This document shows positions 1-8,368 of a stretch of 64,000 bases of DNA, piece by piece. This stretch comes from an uncultured Aliiroseovarius sp. (GTDB lineage: Bacteria; Pseudomonadota; Alphaproteobacteria; Rhodobacterales; Rhodobacteraceae). Each line of letters opens with the position of its first letter. The stretch's first letter is position 1. The DNA lies in the NCBI RefSeq assembly GCF_947492455.1, contig NZ_CANLNB010000006.1, positions 62,001 through 126,000 on the forward strand, written 5' to 3'. Below the pieces are notes generated by a model. The model searched no databases. It was not told the origin of the DNA and was given only the letters and a program-made list of their open reading frames with translations. Made by a program: the position numbers and the translations under genes.

Positions 1-804
1 GAAAGCACGCAGGCCGTGGATGTAGGCGCATACCGTGACGCGCTGACGCCGCTGGCGCTTGGCGATATCTCGATTGTTCAGGTGAACGACGTGAACTTCC
101 GCGCCGACCAGCATGTCAGCCAGATCCGCATCGAAGCCCAAGAGGGACAAGAGGCGATCACACCGGAAACCATGACCCTGATCGAACAAGCGCTGGCCAA
201 TGTCGATCCCGCCATCACCTTCCCCAGCGTGGAAAGCGTGGGGCCGAAAGTCTCGGGCGAGCTGGTGACCACGGCTGTTCTGGCTGTTGTCGCCGCGATT
301 GCCGCCGTTCTGGTCTATATCTGGCTACGTTTCGAATGGCAGTTCTCGCTTGGGGCGGTGGCCGCGCTTGTGCACGACGTGGTGCTGACCATCGGGATTT
401 TCAGCCTGCTGGGCATCAAGTTCGACCTCGCCATCATCGCAGCGCTTCTGACCATCGTGGGCTATTCGCTGAACGACACCGTGGTCGTCTTCGACCGCGT
501 GCGCGAGAACCTGCGCCGCTACAAGAAGATGGACCTGAAAGAGGTTCTGAACCTGTCGATCAACGAAACGCTGGCGCGTACCATGATGACCTCGGTTACC
601 ACGCTGCTGGCGCTGATCGCGCTGTATGTGCTGGGTGGAGACGTTATCCGCGGCTTCGTCTTCGCGATGATCTGGGGCGTGATCGTGGGGACGTATTCGT
701 CGATCTTCGTGGCTTCGGCCATCCTGCTGCGCCTTGGCGTGAAGCGGGATTGGTCCAAGCCCGATGCCACCGCGGGCAACCAGTTTGCCAACGTAGATGC
801 ATGA
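1..804 (+). CDS. secF: Protein translocase subunit SecF (5' end outside window)
   Basis: SecF is a polytopic inner-membrane partner of SecD that uses the proton gradient to help the SecYEG translocon complete protein export. The reading frame is open from base 1 (first codons read ESTQA), so the N-terminal part, including the first membrane helix, lies upstream of the window. What is visible is the end of the periplasmic P1 domain followed by about five hydrophobic segments. A family hallmark, YSLNDTVVVFDRVREN, lies about residues 155-170 of the visible part. The GTG at base 16 is in frame but is unlikely to be the true start, since SecF is normally about 320 residues and this frame runs in from the left. 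secD is expected just upstream. The stop overlaps the next gene by 8 bp, which suggests co-transcription. Confidence 0.95.
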   Translation, partial: ESTQAVDVGAYRDALTPLALGDISIVQVNDVNFRADQHVSQIRIEAQEGQEAITPETMTLIEQALANVDPAITFPSVESVGPKVSGELVTTAVLAVVAAIAAVLVYIWLRFEWQFSLGAVAALVHDVVLTIGIFSLLGIKFDLAIIAALLTIVGYSLNDTVVVFDRVRENLRRYKKMDLKEVLNLSINETLARTMMTSVTTLLALIALYVLGGDVIRGFVFAMIWGVIVGTYSSIFVASAILLRLGVKRDWSKPDATAGNQFANVDA

Positions 805-1552
805 TCTGCTGACCCAAGCTCTGGCCTTGCCGGGGCTTGGTTGGCTTCTTGCCATTGCCTTTACAGCCGGGCTTGTGCGCGGCTTTGCAGGCTTTGGTAC
901 AGCCTTGATTTTCTTGCCAGTTGCGGCCCAGATCGTTGATCCGGTCTGGGCCATTGCCATTTTGATCGTGATGGATCTGGCCGGGCCTGCGCCCGCGATC
1001 CCGCGCGCACTAAAAGACGGCCACCCGCGCGATCTGGTGCGCCTGACACTGAGCATGGCGCTGACCTTACCGCTGGGCTTGGCGGCTTTGTTCATCGTAG
1101 ACCCCATCGTGTTCAAGCTGGCCGTGTCCTTGGTCAGCCTTGCGATGCTCGCCGCGCTGGTTAGCGGGTGGCGTTATCAAGGGCAAATGACCGCGAAAAT
1201 GGTCTGGGCCACCGGCGGTGCGTCGGGCCTGTTGGGCGGCGCTGCGGGCATCCCCGGACCGCCGGTTATCCTGCTCTACATGGCGTCCCCCCATAACCCC
1301 CGCGTAATTCGCGCCAACATCACGGCGTTTCTGTTCCTCTATGATGTGCTGATGTTGGGCGTGTTCATGAGCTTGGGGAAACTGCTGGGCATGCCGCTGG
1401 CCTTGGGGCTAATCGCGATGCTGCCCAATCTGGCGGGCAATCTGCTGGGCGGGTGGATTTTCAATCCCGCACACGAAAAGCTATATCGTCGCGTCGCCTA
1501 TGCAATCATTGCAGGATCGGCCCTGTCGGGGCTATACGCTGCCCTAGGTTAA
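797..1552 (+). CDS. TauE/SafE-family membrane transporter (probable anion/sulfite exporter)
   Basis: The product is a 251-residue integral membrane protein with about eight hydrophobic segments and little soluble sequence. Two similar halves each start with a Gly/Ala-rich helix: GLVRGFAGFGTALIF near residue 26, and GGASGLLGGAAGIPGPPVILLY near residue 136. This arrangement is the signature of the TauE/SafE (DUF81) family of 4-toluenesulfonate, sulfite and organic-anion exporters. The substrate cannot be told from sequence. The start codon lies inside the secF stop region (8-bp overlap), so translation is probably coupled to secF. Family assignment is firm; the transported compound is unknown. 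Confidence 0.85.
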   Translation: MHDLLTQALALPGLGWLLAIAFTAGLVRGFAGFGTALIFLPVAAQIVDPVWAIAILIVMDLAGPAPAIPRALKDGHPRDLVRLTLSMALTLPLGLAALFIVDPIVFKLAVSLVSLAMLAALVSGWRYQGQMTAKMVWATGGASGLLGGAAGIPGPPVILLYMASPHNPRVIRANITAFLFLYDVLMLGVFMSLGKLLGMPLALGLIAMLPNLAGNLLGGWIFNPAHEKLYRRVAYAIIAGSALSGLYAALG

Positions 1553-1562
1553 GGAGATCCCG

Positions 1563-1916
1563 ATGCAGTTTCACGAAGTCCGATATGACAGCGCGCAACC
1601 GGTCGACAGCTATGGCCCCGGCTTTTTCCGTGTCGCGGGCGAGGTGATCGAAGGCCCGGTGCTGGTCACGGCGGAAACCGCTACCGGCTGGGGCGGGCTT
1701 GAGGACATCGCGACCCTGACCGCCCTGAAAGGCCAGATCGACGTTCTGTTTCTGGGCATGGGAGCCGAGATCGCACATCCCCCCGCACCCTTGCGCGACG
1801 CGCTCGAGGACGCCGGGATCGGGATCGAGATGATGGCATCCGCGCAGGCCTGCCGCACCTATAACGTCCTGATCGCCGAGGGCCGCCGCATTGCGCTGGC
1901 CGCCCTTCCGGTCTAA
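1563..1916 (+). CDS. Mth938-like domain protein (DUF498)
   Basis: This is a small soluble protein of 117 residues in the Mth938/AAMDC fold family. It begins MQFHEVRYD and contains the typical block [20 protein letters not shown] near residues 19-38, then [10 protein letters not shown] near residue 63 and a C-terminal AYNVL-like segment ([11 protein letters not shown]). The biochemical role of this family is not established; human AAMDC and mitochondrial NDUFAF3 share the fold. A clear ribosome binding site (AAGGAGA) precedes the ATG. It sits 10 bp after the TauE gene and 10 bp before ccmA. Sec genes - Mth938 - ccmA is an arrangement I associate with Rhodobacterales, which suggests a link to export or cytochrome maturation. 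That link is inference. Confidence 0.8.
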   Translation: MQFHEVRYDSAQPVDSYGPGFFRVAGEVIEGPVLVTAETATGWGGLEDIATLTALKGQIDVLFLGMGAEIAHPPAPLRDALEDAGIGIEMMASAQACRTYNVLIAEGRRIALAALPV

Positions 1917-1926
1917 GGCTGTCTGC

Positions 1927-2568
1927 ATGGAACTTCGGGTCGAAAATCTGACCGTGGCACGCGGAGGCGTGCCGGTGCTGGAGGGGTTGGACTTCACCCT
2001 CTCCCCCGGTCAGGTGTTGATCCTGCGTGGCCCGAACGGATCGGGAAAAACCACGCTGTTGCGGACCCTTGCAGGATTGCAGCCGCCGTTGACGGGCAGT
2101 GTCTCGGCCGATCCGGAGCAGATTACCTATGGCGCCCATGCGGATGGGTTGAAAGCCACGCTGAGCGTCGAAGAGAACCTGCGCTTTTGGGCCTCGGTCC
2201 ACGGGATTTCGGATATCGCGCCTGCGGTGGATGGGTTCAATCTGCGTGGGTTGCTCGAGCGTCCCTCGGCCAACCTGTCAGCAGGTCAGAAACGGCGGTT
2301 GGGGCTGGCGCGGTTGTTGGTCACCGGTCGGCCCATTTGGCTTCTGGATGAGCCGACGGTTTCACTGGACGCGGCCTCGGTCGCGCTGTTCGCGGACGCT
2401 GTACGCGCGCATGTGGCGGGCGGCGGCTCGGCCCTGATCGCCACCCATATCGACCTCGGCCTGCAGGCCGAGACCCTTGACGTTGGCCCCTTCAAAGCAG
2501 ATGTGAACCGCCCGCGGGGCGATACACACCGCGACGCCTACGCAGATTTCGACGAGGCCTTTTCATGA
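1927..2568 (+). CDS. ccmA: Heme exporter ATP-binding protein CcmA
   Basis: CcmA is the ATPase of the CcmABCD complex, which releases holo-CcmE for cytochrome c maturation. The 213-residue protein has a Walker [10 protein letters not shown] at residues 35-43, the ABC signature LSAGQ at 117-121 and a Walker B WLLDEP at 138-143, so it is a complete nucleotide-binding subunit of normal length. The frame extends 12 codons further upstream, but that extension would overlap the preceding gene; the ATG at 1927 gives the conserved N-terminus MELRVENL. The stop overlaps the start of ccmB (ATGA), a classic translational coupling. It belongs to the ccmABCDG operon. Confidence 0.96.
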   Translation: MELRVENLTVARGGVPVLEGLDFTLSPGQVLILRGPNGSGKTTLLRTLAGLQPPLTGSVSADPEQITYGAHADGLKATLSVEENLRFWASVHGISDIAPAVDGFNLRGLLERPSANLSAGQKRRLGLARLLVTGRPIWLLDEPTVSLDAASVALFADAVRAHVAGGGSALIATHIDLGLQAETLDVGPFKADVNRPRGDTHRDAYADFDEAFS

Positions 2569-3221
2569 TCGCTTTGCTGGTGCGGGATCTTAGGCTTGCC
2601 ATGCGGGCAGGGGGCGGCTTCGGGCTGGGCTTGGCGTTCTTCCTGATCGTCTCGACCCTTGTGCCCTTCGGTGTCGGCCCCGAAGCCGCGATCCTGTCGC
2701 GCATCGCCCCGGGCATCCTATGGGTGGGTGCGCTCTTGGCCTGCCTTCTGTCGCTTGACCGCATTTTCCAGCTGGATTTCGAAGACGGCTCGCTGGATCT
2801 GCTGGCTACTGCCCCTATCCCGATGGAAGGGATCGTCGCGGTCAAAGCGCTGGCGCACTGGCTGGTCACTGGTCTTCCGCTGACACTCGCCGCTCCCGTG
2901 CTGGGAACGCTGATGAACCTTGAAAGCCCCGGCCACTATTGGATCTTCATCACGCTGTTGATCGGCACACCGGCGCTGTCGATGATCGGAGCCTTCGGGG
3001 CCGCGTTGACCGTGGGGCTGAAACGCGGCGGGTTGCTTCTGTCACTTCTGGTCCTGCCACTTTACATCCCCACGCTGATCTTCGGGGCCGAGGCCGCAAC
3101 GCGGGGAACTGCGGGCCTGTCGGCCTCGACCCCATTGTTGATGATGGCGGGGATCACCGCCGGATCCATCGCCCTGCTACCATTTGCCGCCGCGGCTGCC
3201 TTGCGTGTGAACCTGAGATAG
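2565..3221 (+). CDS. ccmB: Heme exporter membrane protein CcmB
   Basis: CcmB is the membrane subunit that pairs with the CcmA ATPase in cytochrome c maturation at the inner membrane. The protein has 218 residues, which is the family norm, and about six hydrophobic helices. Conserved features are the N-terminal [14 protein letters not shown], the segment [15 protein letters not shown] near residues 66-80 and the helix-rich C-terminus. It starts within the ccmA stop (4-bp overlap). The 69-bp gap before ccmC is the largest in the operon. No unusual features were seen. Confidence 0.95.
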   Translation: MIALLVRDLRLAMRAGGGFGLGLAFFLIVSTLVPFGVGPEAAILSRIAPGILWVGALLACLLSLDRIFQLDFEDGSLDLLATAPIPMEGIVAVKALAHWLVTGLPLTLAAPVLGTLMNLESPGHYWIFITLLIGTPALSMIGAFGAALTVGLKRGGLLLSLLVLPLYIPTLIFGAEAATRGTAGLSASTPLLMMAGITAGSIALLPFAAAAALRVNLR

Positions 3222-3290
3222 GCCAAATAACCTAGGGCAGCACCATATGCTGCCTGCGCCACCGACTGAAGGAAGCCACAGAGGAAACAC

Positions 3291-4025
3291 ATGTCACTTT
3301 GGGAATTCGCAAACCCGGTCAAGTTCATGGCCCTCAGCGGCAAGGTTTTGCCTTGGGTAATTGGACTGTGCGCCGTGACCCTGATCCCGGGAATGATCTG
3401 GGGCTTTTTCTTCACGCCCGAGGCCGCCAACTTCGGCAACTCGGTCAAGATCATCTACATCCATGTGCCAAGCGCGATGATGGCGATCAACATCTGGGTG
3501 ATGATGCTTGTCACCTCGTTGATCTGGATCGTGCGCCGTCACCATGTCTCGGTCCGCGCGTCCAAGGCGGCGGCGCTGATCGGGGTCACCATGACGGTGA
3601 TCGCCCTGATTACCGGAGCGATCTGGGGCCAGCCCATGTGGGGCACCTATTGGGCATGGGACCCACGCCTGACCAGCTTCTTGATCCTGTTTTTGTTCTA
3701 TCTTGGCTACATGGCGCTTTGGGCCGCCATCGATAATCCGGATACCGCCGCTGACCTGACATCCGTCCTGTGCATCGTAGGATCGGTTTTCGCCGTGCTC
3801 AGTCGCTATGCGGTAAACTTCTGGAATCAAGGCCTGCATCAAGGCGCGTCCCTGTCGCTGGACAAGGAAGAGCACGTGTCGAACGTCTACTACCAGCCCC
3901 TGTTACTATGTATCGCCGGATTCATCCTGCTGTTCGTTGCCCTTGTTTTGATCCGCACCCGGACCGAGCTTCGCTTGGTGCGTCTGCATCGTTTGGACGT
4001 TCGTGAAAGGATGAAAGATGCTTGA
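3291..4025 (+). CDS. ccmC: Heme-handling protein CcmC
   Basis: CcmC presents heme to the chaperone CcmE in the periplasm. The 244-residue protein has six predicted membrane helices and the tryptophan-rich WWD heme-handling motif, WGQPMWGTYWAWD, at residues 112-124. Histidines at 58 (IHVPSAM) and 183 (NQGLHQGAS) match the two axial heme ligands of the family. The start follows an AGAGGAAAC ribosome binding site. The stop overlaps ccmD by 8 bp. A complete and typical family member. Confidence 0.97.
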   Translation: MSLWEFANPVKFMALSGKVLPWVIGLCAVTLIPGMIWGFFFTPEAANFGNSVKIIYIHVPSAMMAINIWVMMLVTSLIWIVRRHHVSVRASKAAALIGVTMTVIALITGAIWGQPMWGTYWAWDPRLTSFLILFLFYLGYMALWAAIDNPDTAADLTSVLCIVGSVFAVLSRYAVNFWNQGLHQGASLSLDKEEHVSNVYYQPLLLCIAGFILLFVALVLIRTRTELRLVRLHRLDVRERMKDA

Positions 4026-4173
4026 GCTGGGAAAATATGCGGACGCGATCCTGTCGTCCTGGATCATTACTCTCGTACTTTTGATCGCTCTGGTCCTTGT
4101 CACTTGGCGCCGGTCGGCCCAAGTGAAACGTGAATTGGATGCGGCCGAAGAAAGGGCAAAGCGGAATGACTGA
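4018..4173 (+). CDS. ccmD: Heme exporter subunit CcmD (51 residues)
   Basis: This is a short gene translated directly from the sequence. It encodes 51 residues beginning MLELGKYADAILSSW, with one hydrophobic helix (about residues 12-29) and then a charged cytoplasmic tail ending AKRND. This matches CcmD, the small subunit that stabilises the CcmC-CcmE-heme complex. Its ATG lies inside the last codons of ccmC, and its TGA (4171-4173) overlaps the ATG of the next gene at 4166, so three genes are coupled by overlap. Length and position between ccmC and ccmG support the call. Confidence 0.92.
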   Translation: MLELGKYADAILSSWIITLVLLIALVLVTWRRSAQVKRELDAAEERAKRND

Positions 4174-4717
4174 GACAAAAAAAGGTATCTCGTGGCTGAT
4201 GATCCTGCCGCCGGTCCTGTTTATGGGGCTTGCTGCGATGTTCCTGTGGGGCATGACACAAGATGACCGTGATGCTCTGCCGTCGACCCGCGAAGGCGGC
4301 ATCGTTCCGGCCATGCAAGTCACTGCTTTTGACGGCGAACCCGGCTTTACTCAAGAAGACCTGAAAACCGGTGGTGTGAAGCTGGTGAACTTCTGGGCCA
4401 GCTGGTGCGCACCGTGCCGAGCCGAGCATCCGATTTTGGAAAAGCTGGCCGAGGAAGGCGTGCAGATCAACGGGATCAACTACAAGGACGATCCTGCCAA
4501 TGCCAAACGTTTTCTGGCCCAACTGGGCAATCCCTACGCCGCTTTGATGGCGGATGCCGATGGGCGCACAGGTCTGGAATGGGGCCTTTACGGTGTTCCG
4601 GAGACTTTCGTGATTGCCAGCGACGGCACTGTGGTAAAACGCTTTGCTGGCCCGATTACCGAAGGCATTCTGGAAAGCATCATTCGCCCTGCCATCGCCG
4701 AAGCGGAAGCACGTTAA
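4166..4717 (+). CDS. ccmG: Thiol:disulfide interchange protein CcmG/DsbE
   Basis: CcmG is a membrane-anchored periplasmic thioredoxin-like reductant that keeps apocytochrome c cysteines reduced for heme ligation. The 183-residue protein has an N-terminal anchor helix (about residues 9-29), the active site WCAPC (redox cysteines 81 and 84) and the cis-proline region GVPETFVI near residue 145. The frame extends 12 codons upstream into ccmD, but the ATG at 4166 gives the expected N-terminus (MTETKKG). It is the last gene of the ccm run; no ccmI/cycH or ccmF follows, so these must be elsewhere. Confidence 0.96.
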   Translation: MTETKKGISWLMILPPVLFMGLAAMFLWGMTQDDRDALPSTREGGIVPAMQVTAFDGEPGFTQEDLKTGGVKLVNFWASWCAPCRAEHPILEKLAEEGVQINGINYKDDPANAKRFLAQLGNPYAALMADADGRTGLEWGLYGVPETFVIASDGTVVKRFAGPITEGILESIIRPAIAEAEAR

Positions 4718-5228
4718 CTTGCTGAGTTCAGCATTAGGATGATGATGACAAAACCGAAAGATTCCAGAAGCGGAATCGGGATATGTCGAAATAGATTATT
4801 CAATTACTTTGACCTCACTGGTTACGGCGTCGAAGGTCGAAACACGTCCGTCGACGGATAGAGACAGGGTAAACTGCCTGTTCTCTGTGTTCTAGAATGC
4901 AAGCCAGAAACGGTTTGTTTTTCTAACATCAGTTTAGATTACCCTAACGCATTCAACAGTGACGCACAGAACAGGGTGCGATCTGCCGCCATAGGGTGGG
5001 CGAACTGTGTGCCAGCCCTCGAAAATCAGCGGAATGCAGTACTACGGGGCCGAATCGGGTGGCTTCGGCGCCAATACGCTAGGCGTCTCAGCTGCCCGCG
5101 CAGTCGCGTTCACCGGCGGAAATTCCCCTTCTCCGAGAAACTGTAACAAACACCTCGCAAATCCTTGATTGGAAGGTCAGCGACGGGATCGTTATCTAGG
5201 GTTCAGAACACAACAGAAAGAGACACCG
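4718..5228 (+). other. 511-bp non-coding gap, possibly with decayed gene fragments
   Basis: No convincing complete gene is present here, and the base composition is visibly more AT-rich than the flanks, especially 4740-4960. Two short stretches read like protein. On the minus strand, 4891 down to 4796 encodes about 31 residues ending SEVKVIE and a stop, with no start codon. On the plus strand, about 5026-5150 reads SGMQYYGAESGGFGA and continues without a proper start. Both may be remnants of lost genes or chance. The promoter of the downstream DUF1223 gene should lie near 5150-5220. I see no tRNA, repeat or terminator with confidence. Confidence 0.5.
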
Positions 5229-5960
5229 ATGCGGGCACTTCTGACCGGGTTGATCAGTATTATCCTAAGCACTTTTGCCGGGCTGGCTATGGCTGGGGAT
5301 CGTCCCGTCGTGGTGGTCGAGCTGTTCACCTCGCAAGGCTGTTCGTCTTGCCCGCCCGCCGACGAATTTCTGGGCGAGCTGTCGCGTCAGGATGACGTTT
5401 TGCCCTTGGCGATGCATGTGGATTACTGGGACTATATCGGCTGGAAAGACACTTTTGCCCGGCCCGAGCATACCAAGCGGCAAAAGGCTTATGCCTATGG
5501 ATTTGGCACCAAGTCGATCTACACGCCGCAGATGGTAATCGGTGGTGTCGATCAGGCCGTTGGCAGCCATGTCATGAAGGTGATGGAGATCTTGCATCAT
5601 CATCAGATGGCTGTGGGGCGTGTCAGCCTATCGACACATGAGGGTGAAAACGGACGCATTGTCCGCGTGGCCAACATCTCGAACCTGCCTTTGCCCGAGG
5701 TTCTGATTGCGCAGATCGTGCATTTCACGCCCAAGGCGACTGTGGCGGTCAAGCGCGGTGAAAACGCCGGGCGCTCGATCACCTCGACCAATATCGTGAC
5801 CAACATTCAGGCCTTTGGAAAATGGGACGGTAAAGGCGAGATCGAGTTCACGCTGCCCAACCCTGTGGCCCCGGAAGGGCAGAGCGCGGCGATCCTGTTG
5901 CAGGCTACGCGGATGGGCGACTATCCCGGAGAAATCGTGGCCGCGATTGCGCTGGACTGA
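5229..5960 (+). CDS. DUF1223 secreted thioredoxin-fold protein
   Basis: The product is a 243-residue protein with a signal peptide (residues 1-22, ending GLAMAG) and a thioredoxin-like domain whose active-site pair is CSSC at residues 38-41, in the context ELFTSQGCSSCPPAD. This is the hallmark of the DUF1223 family, whose function is unknown; a periplasmic dithiol oxidoreductase role is inferred. The frame extends 20 codons upstream, but ATG 5229 is preceded by a GAAAGAGA ribosome site and gives the signal peptide. The gene stands alone and converges on the acyltransferase gene, 3 bp away. Confidence 0.85.
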   Translation: MRALLTGLISIILSTFAGLAMAGDRPVVVVELFTSQGCSSCPPADEFLGELSRQDDVLPLAMHVDYWDYIGWKDTFARPEHTKRQKAYAYGFGTKSIYTPQMVIGGVDQAVGSHVMKVMEILHHHQMAVGRVSLSTHEGENGRIVRVANISNLPLPEVLIAQIVHFTPKATVAVKRGENAGRSITSTNIVTNIQAFGKWDGKGEIEFTLPNPVAPEGQSAAILLQATRMGDYPGEIVAAIALD

Positions 5961-5963
5961 CGG

Positions 5964-6857
5964 TTACGTCCCCGATTTGGGGCTTTCCGGCATCTGCCAA
6001 CGTTTGTGGATCCACAGGAACTGATCCATGTTCTGACGCACACGGGCCTCGAACCGGTCATTGAATTCCTGCATCATGGTTTCAGGATCCGAGTGTTCGA
6101 TCGGTTCCTCGACCACAACGTCGAAATCCACGCCATTTTCCTTGCGGATTGCGAAGACCGGGATGAACAACGTGTTGTATTTCAGGGCCATCTCGGCAAT
6201 GGCGAGCGTGGTCATTGCGGGCTTTCCGAAAAAGCTGAGCTTGGCGCCTTGATCTTCGCGTTGGTCCAAGAGGATCGCCAAAAGCCCACCGCTACGCAGG
6301 TGTTTGACCATGCTGCCCATGCCGCGTCGGGATTGTTCGAACGCTTTGCCTTCGAAACCTTCCATGCGCTTGATGTAGCTTTCGTTGAAATAGGCGTTGG
6401 ACATCGGGCGATACAGCGCGCCGGTGTTGAAACCTGCCTGGATCAGGACCGCGCGGGCGGCGTCGTAGTTTCCGAAATGGCCCGAGGTTGCGATGATCGG
6501 GCGGCCTTCAGCCTTGGCCTTTTCCAGTGCGGCAACACCCGGCCCGCTGAGCTGGGTGTTCTTCATGCGATTGAACAGTTCGTCGCCGGACCACATCTCG
6601 GCTAGGAACCGGCCCGCATTGGTCAGAACCGCACGTTCCATGCGTTTGACCTCGTCTGCTGGCATATCGGGAAAGGTCAGCGCCAGATTGTTGCGAATGC
6701 GCTTGTCATAGCCCGCAATGGGACCGATGACGCGCGAGGCAAACCAGCCGACCACGGGCAGGCGCATTTTATAGGGCAGGATGCGGGGCAGGTTCAGCAC
6801 ACCGGCCAGCGCCAAGTGGGTCAGATAGGGGCCGACCCCACGTTTTTCTTGCACCAT
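5964..6857 (-). CDS. Lipid A / lysophospholipid acyltransferase (LpxL-HtrB family)
   Basis: Members of this inner-membrane family transfer acyl chains to lipid A or related lipids. The 297-residue protein carries the catalytic HX4D/E motif as SGHFGNYD (His127, Asp132) where the enterobacterial enzymes usually have HFGNWE. It also has the conserved LDQRED segment near residue 207 and a C-terminal QFLWIHKRW block typical of LpxL/LpxM. A hydrophobic N-terminal stretch fits a membrane anchor. Family assignment is firm, but whether the acceptor is lipid A or another lipid is uncertain. It is transcribed opposite to the neighbouring DUF1223 gene. Confidence 0.85.
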   Translation of the reverse strand: MVQEKRGVGPYLTHLALAGVLNLPRILPYKMRLPVVGWFASRVIGPIAGYDKRIRNNLALTFPDMPADEVKRMERAVLTNAGRFLAEMWSGDELFNRMKNTQLSGPGVAALEKAKAEGRPIIATSGHFGNYDAARAVLIQAGFNTGALYRPMSNAYFNESYIKRMEGFEGKAFEQSRRGMGSMVKHLRSGGLLAILLDQREDQGAKLSFFGKPAMTTLAIAEMALKYNTLFIPVFAIRKENGVDFDVVVEEPIEHSDPETMMQEFNDRFEARVRQNMDQFLWIHKRWQMPESPKSGT

Positions 6858-6949
6858 TTGGTTGCTCCCGGTCTTGTGCCCATCATCCGAATGGGCTGCC
6901 GGTCACACATAGCGGGCAGCGCTGCAGCCTGCAAGCTTCAGCCTTGGTG

Positions 6950-8068
6950 TCAGTCATCTTCGTCAGGCGTGATCAAAGTGATCTCGCCCTCGGTTTCAAG
7001 AAGGCGGATCTGGGCGATCACCTCGTTCATGGCGGCATCTCCGTCGGCGGGTTTGACGGCACCACGCTCAGCCATTTCTTCCCGGATGCCCTCGGCCAAG
7101 CGTTTCGACATAGCGTCGAGGATGAAATTCGCGACAGGCGCCAGATCGCCTGTGGCTGCGGCGAGAGCCGTGACAAGAACCGTCTGGTCGACATCCTTGG
7201 TGACTTTTGGCACGTCGCCCGGTTGCAGACGTTCGGGGATGTTGGCGAAGGTGAAGATGGACTTGCGCACGGCGCTGGCAAATACGGTGTCTTCTTGCTC
7301 TAGTCCATCCAAAACCTCTTCCCGCGTGGTCGCGGCCGAGACGTTGAGGATCGAGCCCACGCGTTCGCTGGGATCGTCGTCAAAGGCTTTCGCGGGCCGG
7401 TCGCTGAGCTGCTCTGCCAGTGATCGCCCGATCCGCGCGACGACATTGGGCGCGATGGTACTGGTCAACGACACCGCAAACGCGATCTTGCGGGCCGTTT
7501 GCCCGGGCAGCTTGCCCAGTAGCTCTGCCGCAACCGAGGTTTTCAGCTTAGACAACAACACCGCCGAGACTTCGGCGCTTTCGGTTTCTAACAAGGGCAA
7601 CAGCTGCTCGACCGGTGTGTTAGAGACCGTAATCCAAGGATCATGCGCGATCTCGACGCCGGAAAGTTCGCGCACGCGTGCGGCTGTGGCCGGGCTGATC
7701 GTGCCATCAAGCACGGACAGCGTGTTTTCCAGACCGCCGGGGAAGGACAGGCCGATCTCTTCGATCTCGTAGACAAACTCGTCAATCACCGCTTTCAGGG
7801 TGGCGCGGTCCACATAGCGCATTGTGGACATCTGGTGGACCAGTTCCCCCTGCAAACTGTCTGGAAGATCCTGCAGGGCCAATTCAGCACCTTCCGCCAG
7901 CAAGAGCCGCACGATGATCGCCGCCTTTTGACGCCGCGAGAGATGTCGGGGAAGATGGCGCAGAGGTTGCGCCGGATTGATCGTCGGGTCAGGAGCACCA
8001 CTGGGCATAACCTGCCCTGGACTTTCCCTGGGTATCAGGTCTGCCCCAACCGTCATGTCATTTGGCAC
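6950..8068 (-). CDS. FliG-like flagellar motor switch family protein
   Basis: The 372-residue protein resembles FliG, the C-ring protein that couples MotA/B stator force to rotation and switching. Matching features are SRRQKAAIIVRLLLAEGA near residues 44-61 (FliG N-terminal domain), an ELLGKLPGQTARKIA repeat-like region near 184 and a C-terminal helical domain with a VLVTALAAATGDLA segment. No other flagellar gene is present in the window, so this copy is orphaned. The best ribosome site (GGAGGTG) precedes a GTG at 8068; an ATG four codons later at 8056 is the alternative. Whether it serves the main flagellar motor is not clear from context. Confidence 0.8.
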   Translation of the reverse strand: MPNDMTVGADLIPRESPGQVMPSGAPDPTINPAQPLRHLPRHLSRRQKAAIIVRLLLAEGAELALQDLPDSLQGELVHQMSTMRYVDRATLKAVIDEFVYEIEEIGLSFPGGLENTLSVLDGTISPATAARVRELSGVEIAHDPWITVSNTPVEQLLPLLETESAEVSAVLLSKLKTSVAAELLGKLPGQTARKIAFAVSLTSTIAPNVVARIGRSLAEQLSDRPAKAFDDDPSERVGSILNVSAATTREEVLDGLEQEDTVFASAVRKSIFTFANIPERLQPGDVPKVTKDVDQTVLVTALAAATGDLAPVANFILDAMSKRLAEGIREEMAERGAVKPADGDAAMNEVIAQIRLLETEGEITLITPDEDD

Positions 8069-8138
8069 AGCGCCACCTCCGCCTTGGTTTCAGGCAGATT
8101 GACAGCTGTGGGTTAAAACCACCTTTACGCCGGGCGGA

Positions 8139-8300
8139 TCAGGCCGATTTTTCGTCGACACACGCCTGTAGTTTGTCGTTCCAAACCTGTCCGGCCGCGC
8201 AGGTCGATGCTTCGTGCGAACCGCGGTTGCATTGGCCAGCGATGGACAGCGTTGGGACAAGGGCCAACATGGCTGAGAAAAGCAGGGTCTTGAATTGCAT
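8139..8300 (-). CDS. Small secreted cysteine-containing protein (53 residues)
   Basis: Translated directly from the minus strand: an N-terminal signal peptide (MQFKTLLFSAMLALVPTLSI) followed by a short mature part with three cysteines (QCNRGS, STCAAGQVW, LQACVDE). The CxxGxVWxxxxxxCV spacing resembles small chitin-binding-like or extracellular disulfide peptides. I recall short proteins of this type beside purB in rhodobacterial genomes, sometimes mislabelled as adenylosuccinate lyase by transfer; they have no enzyme domain. The gene lies 68 bp downstream of purB on the same strand. The ribosome site AGGAGG and the start codon are enclosed in a hairpin (separate entry). Function unknown. Confidence 0.75.
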   Translation of the reverse strand: MQFKTLLFSAMLALVPTLSIAGQCNRGSHEASTCAAGQVWNDKLQACVDEKSA

Positions 8301-8328
8301 AGGGGCCTCCTGTTCAGAAGGCCCCTAT
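8299..8328 (-). promoter_or_regulatory. Hairpin enclosing the ribosome binding site and start of the small secreted gene
   Basis: A perfect 10-bp inverted repeat (8319-8328 with 8299-8308 on the minus transcript) flanks a 10-nt loop. The 3' arm contains half of the AGGAGG ribosome site and the A and U of the AUG start. It has no U-tract, so it is a poor intrinsic terminator for purB as it stands. It could act as a translational gate for the downstream gene. Confidence 0.7.
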
Positions 8329-8368
8329 CATAACACAGATGGGCGATGCGCCCAAATTCAAGCGCGGA

